Shown: positions 1 through 7,034 of the stretch, piece after piece
How the letters are laid out: every line of letters begins with the position of its first letter
Numbering within the stretch: the first letter of the stretch is position 1
Assembly: GCA_023391155.1 (NCBI GenBank)
Contig: JAEWBM010000142.1
Location: 1-15,848 of the forward strand
Length of the DNA stretch: 15,848 nucleotides
Direction of reading: 5' to 3'
Origin: Acidobacteriota bacterium
GTDB lineage: Bacteria; Acidobacteriota; Blastocatellia; Pyrinomonadales; Pyrinomonadaceae
The notes under the pieces: model-generated
Told to the model about the DNA's origin: nothing
Seen by the model: only the letters and a program-made list of their open reading frames with translations
The model's database searches: none
Translations under genes and position numbers: made by a program

Positions 1-425
1 TTTATCGCTTCATCCACGGCTGTCTCATCCGCGATGCCGCCCTCTTTAGAGTGCTGCAATATGTCGAGCAACTCGTTCTTCATTACCCGCTTGAGGGCTT
101 CGGGGTCATTTATCTCCTGCCGGGAGATACCCTTTCTTATCGCTTCAAGGACCTGCATCGTCGTCTGAACGCCGATGTCGGTCGAGATGAGCATTTCTTC
201 CAACTCGTCGAGAAGCTGCTCGTCGATCTGTTTCCGGCCCTCAAAGATCGTGTCAAGCCGCGAGTTTATCGAGTCGCGGGTCTTTGAGATGGCCTTTGAG
301 AACCTGACGCCAAGTTCGCGCTCGACGGCCTCCTCCTGAGCTTTGAGTTCCTCGAGGGATTTGTCGAGCCCCAGGACAGAGCTTGAAAACTTGTCTTCCT
401 TATTTCTTCGCCAGAAAAATGCCAT
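1..425 (-). CDS. ftsY: Signal recognition particle receptor FtsY (5' part only)
   Basis: This is the first 141 residues of the SRP receptor GTPase, which docks ribosome-SRP complexes at the inner membrane for co-translational insertion. The visible protein begins MAFFWRRNKEDKF and continues as the helical N domain. The segment LDELEEMLISTDIGVQTTMQ (about residues 84-103) is the family's recognisable N-domain helix motif, and it is followed by a further helix ending near the window edge. The NG-domain GTPase motifs lie outside the window. The long acidic A domain found in E. coli FtsY is absent, so this is the short type common in many phyla. The ATG at 423-425 was chosen because the family-like sequence begins there and because a TATAAT box lies 36 nt upstream. 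No Shine-Dalgarno sequence is visible. It lies downstream of the HD-GYP gene on the same strand but is separated from it by a terminator. Recognition is by sequence pattern only. Confidence 0.88.
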   Translation of the reverse strand, partial: MAFFWRRNKEDKFSSSVLGLDKSLEELKAQEEAVERELGVRFSKAISKTRDSINSRLDTIFEGRKQIDEQLLDELEEMLISTDIGVQTTMQVLEAIRKGISRQEINDPEALKRVMKNELLDILQHSKEGGIADETAVDEAI

Positions 426-460
426 ACAGTCGTAAACCCGTGTTCTGCCGTAAACAACGG

Positions 461-489
461 ATTATAGAAAAATATCGCACGCCGAACAA
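461..489 (-). promoter_or_regulatory. Candidate sigma-70 promoter of ftsY
   Basis: A perfect TATAAT (466 to 461, minus strand) is preceded by a 17-nt spacer and TTGTTC (489 to 484; 3 of 6 matches to TTGACA). The predicted transcript would start near 454, about 28 nt before the ftsY ATG. The -35 hexamer lies in the loop of the HD-GYP gene's terminator hairpin and the -10 lies just past its U-tract, so promoter and terminator share DNA. The -10 and spacing are strong and the -35 is weak. Confidence 0.42.
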
Positions 490-499
490 CGTGCGATAT
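467..499 (-). terminator. Intrinsic terminator of the HD-GYP gene
   Basis: ATATCGCAC (472-480) and GTGCGATAT (491-499) form a perfect 9-bp stem with a 10-nt loop. Read on the minus strand, the stem is followed directly by TTTTC (471 to 467). It begins 20 nt after the stop codon of the phosphodiesterase gene. The base of the stem is AT-rich, so the hairpin is moderate in strength. The same inverted repeat could instead be an operator for the ftsY promoter that overlaps it. Confidence 0.65.
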
Positions 500-519
500 C
501 TTTCAACTGTTGGCTGCTT

Positions 520-2457
520 CTACGCTGTGGGCCGCTGGGCGCGAGATGGAGCCTCGAGGGTGGCGGGCGGGATCTCAAGAAGGTCGCCCTCGTCCTGATT
601 ATGGGTCAGGTCTTTGCCGATGCCCACATTGACAAGCGGAGCATCGGTCTCAGCTGCGTTGGCACGAAATTGCACGACGCCTCGACCTATCTCGCCGGCT
701 CTGCATCCCCTGACGAGAGCCTCGTAAACGGCCGGGTCGTACCGGATATTCACCAACTCGCCGATCTTTTCAAGTGCGACGTCCATGAGCATTCCCTTCG
801 AATAAGGACGGTCGATGGTCATTGCGTCAAACGTATCGGCAATTGAAACGATCTTAGCCTGGAGGGGGATATCCTCATCCTTCAGGCCTTGCGGATAGCC
901 TTGGCCATTCACCATTTCGTGGTGCATATACATTCCCGGCAGAAAGTCCTTCATTGCCGGGATCTGCGACATTATCTTGTAGCCCTTGACCGGATGGGTC
1001 TTCATTATCTCGAACTCTTCAGGCGTAAGCGCGGCCGGTTTCTTCAGGATCGCGTCGTCGATCGCGATCTTCCCGATATCGTGGAGAAGTGCGCTTATGC
1101 GCAATGCCTCGAGTTCATCCTCGGGCAGGTTCATTTGTTTGCCGATCGCGACGGAAATTCGAGAGACACGTTCCGAATGGCCGCGTGTATATTTGTCTTT
1201 TCCGTCGATCGCAGCCGCAAGCGCTTTGATCGAGCCGACAAACAGTTCGCGATTCTCTTTGGCTGCACGGGCCAACTTCGCGATGTGCTCCTCGAGCCGA
1301 TCGCTCATTGTATTGAAGGATTCGCCTAAGGAACCGATCTCAGTAACATTGCGGGTGTCGACCCGGGTTGACAGGTCTCCGGCGGCGATCCTTTCCGCTG
1401 CGGCTGAGAGATGTGAAATAGGCGATGTCAGAGACCGTGCCGCAACCGCGCCGATCGCCAAGGCCAGGACGGCGAAAGCGAGGCTGATCAGCCAGGTCTG
1501 ATTCCGCATTTCGCCGACCGATGCAAGGGCTCGGGCCTCATCCTGCATTGTGATAACCCCGTAAACACTCTCGTCGCCGAAGGTCACGGTCGAATATGCG
1601 CCGATCATCTGGTGTTTGTTGCCGGCTACTTCCGCAACGAATGGGACGAGGCCGGATTGGATCTGTCGATTCGATTGAAGCCATTCGTTGACTATCCGCA
1701 AATCGGTTAGCGGCCGTTTTTCCTGAGCCAGACGCGGATCGGGGTGGAAAACTGCCCGGCCTTCGCCGTCCACAACATAAATTATCGGAAGGCCTGAATC
1801 CCAAAGGTCCGATTCTGATGTCGGATCCATCCCTACGACCATTCTAGAGACCCCTTTGAGTGAGACGATCGCGACGACCGAGCCGTTGACTGAGCCGTTC
1901 CGCATGATCGGCGACGCGATGGTCATCACCGATTCCCTGTTTTCGCCAACGATACGAGGCCGTTCGATCAACAGGGGCTTGTTGCCCAGTGAGCCGAGCA
2001 CTTCGCCGACGATCGAATCGATCTCGCTGCGAGTGATGTCGCCCGGCCGGTAAAGCGAAAGTGGTTCTGATGTCGCCGGCCGAACATAGAGCCCGGCGAT
2101 ATCAGGATTTTCGCGCAGTGTCGCCTGCAGCTTAACGTAGGTCTCGGGCAGGTCGTAAACTGATTCGTTGGCTGATAGTGCGAACCCGTCCGCAAGGCCC
2201 CGGACCACGTCGCTGTACCGTTGCCCGAACATTGCAAGTTGGCCGGCCTTTTCCTGAACAAGCTGGACCTGATATCTGTTTTCAACCGCCCGCAATTCGC
2301 TGCCGCTTCGTTCTGACAGGAACCAACCGGTCAACAAAAGGGGTACCAGCCCGACAAGCAACAGGCTGAAAATGACAAAATAGGCAAGTTTTATTCGAAT
2401 GCGTTTAGCGGGCATGGGGATAAGGAAGGGAGAATGCTTAAATATGCACTCCTCCAT
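520..2457 (-). CDS. Membrane sensor HD-GYP c-di-GMP phosphodiesterase (Cache-like, HAMP, HD-GYP)
   Basis: This is predicted to hydrolyse cyclic di-GMP in the cytoplasm in response to an extracytoplasmic signal. Order (numbered from the 2457 ATG): TM1 about 25-45; a periplasmic Cache-like region about 46-318; TM2 about 321-341; HAMP about 342-394 (EIGSLGESFNTM); HD-GYP about 405-585. Visible HD-GYP residues are His427 (GHSERV), the His459-Asp460 pair (HDIGK), His488, His512-His513-Glu514, the GYP at 520-522, and Asp541 (IADTFDAMT). The usual HHExxDGxGYP has Asn517 in place of Asp. About 60 C-terminal residues after the domain look disordered. Two starts are possible, ATG 2457 and ATG 2415 (MPAKRIRIK). 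The promoter's -10 box ends 2 nt before ATG 2457, so transcription should begin inside that codon region. I therefore favour 2415, giving 631 residues, although the longer frame is listed. It is divergent from the first kinase gene. The class is firm and the signal is unknown. Confidence 0.9.
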   Translation of the reverse strand: MEECIFKHSPFLIPMPAKRIRIKLAYFVIFSLLLVGLVPLLLTGWFLSERSGSELRAVENRYQVQLVQEKAGQLAMFGQRYSDVVRGLADGFALSANESVYDLPETYVKLQATLRENPDIAGLYVRPATSEPLSLYRPGDITRSEIDSIVGEVLGSLGNKPLLIERPRIVGENRESVMTIASPIMRNGSVNGSVVAIVSLKGVSRMVVGMDPTSESDLWDSGLPIIYVVDGEGRAVFHPDPRLAQEKRPLTDLRIVNEWLQSNRQIQSGLVPFVAEVAGNKHQMIGAYSTVTFGDESVYGVITMQDEARALASVGEMRNQTWLISLAFAVLALAIGAVAARSLTSPISHLSAAAERIAAGDLSTRVDTRNVTEIGSLGESFNTMSDRLEEHIAKLARAAKENRELFVGSIKALAAAIDGKDKYTRGHSERVSRISVAIGKQMNLPEDELEALRISALLHDIGKIAIDDAILKKPAALTPEEFEIMKTHPVKGYKIMSQIPAMKDFLPGMYMHHEMVNGQGYPQGLKDEDIPLQAKIVSIADTFDAMTIDRPYSKGMLMDVALEKIGELVNIRYDPAVYEALVRGCRAGEIGRGVVQFRANAAETDAPLVNVGIGKDLTHNQDEGDLLEIPPATLEAPSRAQRPTA

Positions 2458-2459
2458 AA

Positions 2460-2488
2460 ATAATACGCAAATAAACCTTTGGCGTCAA
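2460..2488 (-). promoter_or_regulatory. Sigma-70 type promoter of the HD-GYP gene
   Basis: TTGACG (2488 to 2483; 5 of 6) and TATTAT (2465 to 2460; 5 of 6) are separated by exactly 17 nt on the minus strand. A start 7 nt past the -10 falls near 2453. That is downstream of the ATG at 2457, which argues for translation from ATG 2415 with a leader of about 38 nt. The stretch GGAGGAG at 2455 to 2449 looks like a ribosome-binding site but would sit at the extreme 5' end of the leader, about 33 nt from ATG 2415. Confidence 0.6.
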
Positions 2489-2572
2489 CAAGTTTTAACA
2501 CCCGCTAAACTATTAACTCGCCTCAAATTCCAAATCTCGTGCGGCAAATAGAAATGCGGGCTTTAAAGAACC

Positions 2573-2578
2573 TATAAT
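2573..2578 (+). promoter_or_regulatory. Candidate -10 box of the first kinase gene
   Basis: A perfect TATAAT lies 10 nt upstream of the ATG at 2589. No good -35 hexamer is found 16-18 nt upstream and there is no extended -10. If used, the transcript would begin near 2585, giving an almost leaderless message from ATG 2589 and excluding the GTG at 2583. The support is only the hexamer and its position. Confidence 0.3.
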
Positions 2579-2582
2579 ATTT

Positions 2583-5500
2583 GTGTTCATGTCGCCCGAT
2601 CTCTGGAAAAAATTAGAAGAGATATTCGAAGCTGCCTGCGACCTTTCACCGGCACAGCAAGCGGTTTATCTGGACGCGCATTGCGAAGGCCATCCCGAGC
2701 TAAGGCGTGAAGCTGAAAAGTTGCTGCAAGGCTCTGAATCAGCCGGAGGCTTTATCGAGGTCCCGGTCTGGACCGACAGCCGCTTCGTAAACACCTCGGC
2801 AAAGCAGGCCCTTTTGAACTCTCTTGGCGAAGCTGAGAACGGGGATGGGCCTGATCCTTTCATTGGTTCCCGCATCGGCCCGTACAAGCTTGTACGCGAG
2901 ATCGGCCGCGGTGGCATGGGCGCAGTCTATTTGGGTGAACGCGACGATGGCGAGTTCCGTCAGCGGGTCGCGATCAAGCTAATAAAGCGGGGGATGGATT
3001 CCGATTTTATCGTGCGCCGATTCAGGCACGAACGCCAGATACTCGCCTCATTTGAGCACCCGTTTATAGCAAGGCTGATAGACGGCGGCTCCACCGCTGA
3101 AGGGACGCCGTATTTCGTGATGGAATTCGTTGAGGGCGAGACCATTTATAAATACGCCGATGCTCGACGCCTGAACATTCGCGATCGGCTCAAGCTGTTT
3201 CAGAAAGTCTGCTCCGCGATACAGTACGCGCACGACAAGCAGATCGTCCACCGTGATATCAAGCCCGGTAACATCCTGATAAACGCCGGCGGGTCGCCCA
3301 AGCTGCTTGATTTTGGAATAGCCAAGATCCTTGACCCGGAACTCATCCATGAATCGGTAAATCCCACTGCGTCTATGCTCCGGATGATGACTCCGGATTA
3401 CGCCAGTCCGGAACAGATACAAGGTGGAGATGTTACTCCGTCGAGCGATATCTACTCGCTCGGCGTGCTTCTTTACGAATTGCTCACCGGACGCCGGCCA
3501 TATAACGTTTCGGGCCGCACACTTCAAGAAGTCTCGCGAGCGGTCTGTGACGAAATGCCGCAACGGCCCAGCGAGTCGATAGATTCCGATGCCCACCTCC
3601 TAACGATTTACGAGGGGTCCGGGAATCGCGCCGCCGAGGCACGAGGTGCAAAGGACCTTAAGGCCGAGATGGCCCCGGCGCTCGACGACATCGTCATGCG
3701 GGCGTTGGCTAAGGAACCGGATGCTCGTTATTCCGACGTTTCCGAGCTCTCCCGCGATATCACCCGGTTCCTCTCCGGGGAACCGGTCAATGCCCCCCGC
3801 TATATTGCACGCCCCTCAAAGCGCCCGACCGAGTTTTTGCGGGCACCGGACCTGAGCCGTTCTCTTGCAGTACTTCCGTTCAAATTTATTAATCTCGGGG
3901 GTACAGGCGACAGCGATGAGAGCTTTCTCGGTTTCGGCCTCGCGGATGCCCTGATCACGCGCTTGAGCAAGATCCGCAGGTTTATCGTTCGGCCCACGGG
4001 CTCGATCACAAGGTTTGGCGACGACGGCGGAGACCCGATCGCGGCGGGCAGACAGTTGAATGTCGACCTGATCATCGACGGGACGATAAAGAAAGCGAAC
4101 GATCGGCTTCGGGTATCGGTCCAGGTACTAAACGTCGCCGACAACGCGGCCGTGTGGGCAACGTCTATAGATGAGAAACTGGCCGACGTCTTATCGCTTG
4201 AAGACAACATTTCGGCCCGCGTCGTTGAAGCACTTCTTCCCCAGCTCGGCGGGGGTGAGTTGGAAGGCTTTGGCAAACGCGGAACGGACATCCCCGAGGC
4301 TTTTGAACATTATCTTAGGGGCCGCTATCACTTTAATACCTTTACGGAAGAGGGATTGGCCAGGTCATTTGTCAGCTTTCACAGTGCGATCGCGGCAGAT
4401 CCGAATTACGCGTTGGCGTATGCGGGCATCGCGGATTACTACAACTGGCTTGGGATAATCGGCGTCTTGGCACCACAAGAGTGTTTTCAACCGGCACACG
4501 AGGCCGCGTCACGCGCCGTCGAACTGGACGACGAACTTTCAGATGCCTACGCCAGCCTCGGCTTTTCGGCGCACGCAGGTAATTGGGATTGGGCGTCGGC
4601 CGAAAAGCACCTTCAGCGGGCGATCGAGTTAAATCCCGGTAATGCTAATGCTTACGTCTGGTATTCGATCGTGCTCACAACTGAGGGCCGCGTCGACGAG
4701 AGCCTGCAGCTTGCACGCCGCGCCGTCGAACTGGACCCCCTCACACCTTTCAACCATCACAATGTGGGCTGGACGCTCTATTTCGGACGTCGGTATGAGG
4801 AGGCTCTGGACCAATATCGCCGCGTCGTTGCCGAATTCCCTTCTTACGGTTTCGGCTATTACGGATTGAGCAAGATACATCGCCTCACAGGCGACACGGC
4901 GGCGGCGATCGACGAATGCGCGAGAGCGTCGGAATATCTTGGGGGCAGCATTTTCGCACGATTGGCTGAGGCTGAGTGCCTTGCCGCAGACGGCCGTCGA
5001 GCTGATGCCCTCGCCCTGCTACGGGAACTGGAAGAAATGTCGAAGGATCGCTTCGTCTCGCCGTATCAGATCGCTTTGGGATACGCATTCCTGTCCAATG
5101 ATGCGGAACTAAAGAACGAGCCGTCGGCAGCGCGAGAGTTCAAAGAAGAATCGTTCAAACATCTTTCCCGGTCGGTCGCAGACAAGGAATCATGGCTCAA
5201 CTGGATGGGGGTCGAGCCGGCGTTCGATGTCATCCGAAACGACGCAAGATTTGACGAACTGCTTGAAACGACGGGCTACCGAATGTTGTTCAAGAACTTT
5301 GCCGCCAGCGGCGTGGGCCTTTTGGGCACTCGAGAACCGCGCCCGGCGCCGGCCCATGACCGCACAACCCTGGTTATCGAGGACGGACCGGATACCGGGA
5401 GCCTGTCTGTCCCGCTTGATCGGCCATCGCCTAACATTACCCTCCGCAGGCTTGCACTTGCTGCGGCCGGTATTTTTATCGCCGTAATAGCCGGATGGTT

Positions 5501-6941
5501 TGTTTATACTGCCCTATTCAGCGGAGCTACCCGAGCCCCAATCGCTCCGGCTGCCCAGTTTCGGAATCCGCGCATTATCGTCCTCCCGTTCGAGTCGAAT
5601 ACGGAAGCCGGGCGATCTTTGGGAGTGGGACTCGCCGACGCGATCACCGGGAAACTTGGAAATCTGAAACAGATAGAGGTATTGTCTGCGTCGACGGGAA
5701 GGTCTGCGGCCGGAATGCTGCCGTCCCAACTGGCTGCCGAGTTAAACGTCGCGGCGGTTTTGCGTGGCCGTCTCGAGACGTCGAACGGTGTTACATCTGT
5801 TACCGCGGAATTGGTGGATGCTGATGACGGAGCAGTGCTGTTCAGCCGGGAGTCTGCAGGACTGGAAGGTGATCTCTTCGCGATGCAGACCTCGATCATC
5901 GAAAGCGTCTGGCAGGCTCTGGCGATCGAGCCCTTGCCTCTCGAACGGCAGCTCGTCGCAAGGCGGTATACCGATCGCCCTGAAGCCTACGAGCAGTATT
6001 TGATAGGGCGGTACCTGATGTCCCGACGCAATTCGGGCGAACTTCGCAGGGCGATCACAAGCTTTGGAAATGCCTTGGAGCACGACACGAATTTCGCACC
6101 AGCGTATGTCGGCCTGGCAGATTCCTATTCCCTTTTAAATCTTTATGACATCGAACCGCCCGAGAACGCATACGCAAAGGCACGTGAGTTTGCGGAAAAG
6201 GCGATCGCCATCGATGACGACCTTGCGGAGGCTCACGCTTCGATAGCCTATATTCGTTTTTATAACGACCGTGACCGCGAGGGAGCGGAACTCGATTTTC
6301 GAAGGGCACTGCAGTTAAATCCCTCAAACGCCCAGGCTCATCACTGGTTTGCATTGTTCCTTGCGGCCATTGGTAAGCACGCAGATGCCGCACAGGAGAT
6401 CGAACATGCTCGGCGGCTCGATCCGCGATCGCTATCGGCAACAGCGGCTGCCGGAATGGTTTATTTTTACGGGGGGGACTTAAAGCGGGCCGTTGACGAA
6501 TGCGACCGGGCTCTTGCTCTCGACCCGTCGTTTTTGCCGGCGATAAAAGTAAAGCGTTGGTCGCTCACCGCGATGGGCGACCGTGCCGGGGCTGCAGCCG
6601 CCTTTCGAAGTGAACTCGCGTTCAGCAATGGAAATGACTCGGAACCCGGCTGGAAAATAATAAAGGCTCAGGTGGCAGACCCTTCACCGGAAAGCGTAGC
6701 AGAACTTGACGATGCGGTGAATTCACTCGCGATACAAGAGAACCCTTTTACCTATGCCTTTGAGGCCGCGCTCGCGTATGTCGCGCTTGGCCTTGGTGAA
6801 AAGGCCCTCGATCAGCTTGAACGTGCAGAAAAGGCGAATTCCCACGGTTTCAACTTCCTCGAGGTCGATCCGCGCTTAGAGACTCTTCACCAGGATCAAC
6901 GCTTCAAAGATCTCCAGCGGCAGCTCCGTACTCGTCGGTGA
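2583..6941 (+). CDS. Transmembrane Ser/Thr protein kinase with two TolB-like/TPR modules
   Basis: Hanks-type kinase predicted to phosphorylate Ser/Thr on unknown partners. Residues 1-95 are the short helical leader common before acidobacterial-type kinases. The kinase domain spans about 101-397: glycine loop GRGGMGAVY (108-116), Lys132, Glu150, HRDIKPGN (223-230, Asp225), DFG (243-245), SPE (275-277) and Asp289, so it should be active. Then come a TolB-like domain (about 426-555), TPR-like helices to about 900, a single membrane helix (about 956-978, preceded by Arg-Arg), a second TolB-like domain (about 997-1115) and further TPRs to the end. The Arg-Arg side fits an N-in, C-out topology, which puts the second module in the periplasm. 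The listed start is GTG; ATG 2589 is more likely given the -10 box. There is no Shine-Dalgarno sequence. The gene is followed after 93 nt by a paralogous kinase. A seven-G run at 6471-6477 does not disturb the frame. Substrates and ligands cannot be read from sequence. Confidence 0.92.
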   Translation: MFMSPDLWKKLEEIFEAACDLSPAQQAVYLDAHCEGHPELRREAEKLLQGSESAGGFIEVPVWTDSRFVNTSAKQALLNSLGEAENGDGPDPFIGSRIGPYKLVREIGRGGMGAVYLGERDDGEFRQRVAIKLIKRGMDSDFIVRRFRHERQILASFEHPFIARLIDGGSTAEGTPYFVMEFVEGETIYKYADARRLNIRDRLKLFQKVCSAIQYAHDKQIVHRDIKPGNILINAGGSPKLLDFGIAKILDPELIHESVNPTASMLRMMTPDYASPEQIQGGDVTPSSDIYSLGVLLYELLTGRRPYNVSGRTLQEVSRAVCDEMPQRPSESIDSDAHLLTIYEGSGNRAAEARGAKDLKAEMAPALDDIVMRALAKEPDARYSDVSELSRDITRFLSGEPVNAPRYIARPSKRPTEFLRAPDLSRSLAVLPFKFINLGGTGDSDESFLGFGLADALITRLSKIRRFIVRPTGSITRFGDDGGDPIAAGRQLNVDLIIDGTIKKANDRLRVSVQVLNVADNAAVWATSIDEKLADVLSLEDNISARVVEALLPQLGGGELEGFGKRGTDIPEAFEHYLRGRYHFNTFTEEGLARSFVSFHSAIAADPNYALAYAGIADYYNWLGIIGVLAPQECFQPAHEAASRAVELDDELSDAYASLGFSAHAGNWDWASAEKHLQRAIELNPGNANAYVWYSIVLTTEGRVDESLQLARRAVELDPLTPFNHHNVGWTLYFGRRYEEALDQYRRVVAEFPSYGFGYYGLSKIHRLTGDTAAAIDECARASEYLGGSIFARLAEAECLAADGRRADALALLRELEEMSKDRFVSPYQIALGYAFLSNDAELKNEPSAAREFKEESFKHLSRSVADKESWLNWMGVEPAFDVIRNDARFDELLETTGYRMLFKNFAASGVGLLGTREPRPAPAHDRTTLVIEDGPDTGSLSVPLDRPSPNITLRRLALAAAGIFIAVIAGWFVYTALFSGATRAPIAPAAQFRNPRIIVLPFESNTEAGRSLGVGLADAITGKLGNLKQIEVLSASTGRSAAGMLPSQLAAELNVAAVLRGRLETSNGVTSVTAELVDADDGAVLFSRESAGLEGDLFAMQTSIIESVWQALAIEPLPLERQLVARRYTDRPEAYEQYLIGRYLMSRRNSGELRRAITSFGNALEHDTNFAPAYVGLADSYSLLNLYDIEPPENAYAKAREFAEKAIAIDDDLAEAHASIAYIRFYNDRDREGAELDFRRALQLNPSNAQAHHWFALFLAAIGKHADAAQEIEHARRLDPRSLSATAAAGMVYFYGGDLKRAVDECDRALALDPSFLPAIKVKRWSLTAMGDRAGAAAAFRSELAFSNGNDSEPGWKIIKAQVADPSPESVAELDDAVNSLAIQENPFTYAFEAALAYVALGLGEKALDQLERAEKANSHGFNFLEVDPRLETLHQDQRFKDLQRQLRTRR
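3858..6938 (+). repeat. Two diverged protein-level TolB/TPR modules in the first kinase
   Basis: Module A covers about 3858-5282 and module B about 5571-6938. Each runs in the same order: VLPF strand; G.GLADA helix; a strand-rich region; a Tyr-rich RGRY/IGRY junction (YLRGRY at residues 577-582, YLIGRY at 1139-1144); PNYALAYAGIADYY-type TPR helices; then an end motif of the form P....R.D.RF..L (residues 879-893 and 1429-1444). The copies are clearly homologous as protein but too diverged to count as a DNA repeat. The membrane helix and a Pro-rich linker separate them. Confidence 0.75.
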
Positions 6942-6974
6942 GTTTGCCGAATATCGCGTGCTTCCCGGATCGCG

Positions 6975-7004
6975 TTGACTGGATCGCCCTCTCAGGTGTA
7001 CAAC
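6975..7004 (+). promoter_or_regulatory. Candidate promoter of the second kinase gene
   Basis: TTGACT (6975-6980; 5 of 6) and TACAAC (6999-7004; 4 of 6) are separated by 18 nt in the 93-nt gap between the kinase genes. This would give a leader of about 24 nt with no Shine-Dalgarno sequence. No terminator hairpin is visible in the gap, so read-through from the first kinase is also possible and the two genes may be partly co-transcribed. Confidence 0.32.
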
Positions 7005-7034
7005 TAAATTTCATCCTCCGAAATATCAAACCAG

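Noticed and set aside
266..457. A 63-codon minus-strand frame overlapping the ftsY start
   Set aside because: It overlaps ftsY in another frame with low-complexity Ser/Arg-rich sequence. The ftsY frame gives a clear family match.
6471..6477. Seven-G run as a possible frameshift or slippage site in the first kinase
   Set aside because: TPR-like sequence continues in the same frame on both sides (VYFYGGDLKRAVDECDRAL), so there is no sign of a broken or shifted frame.
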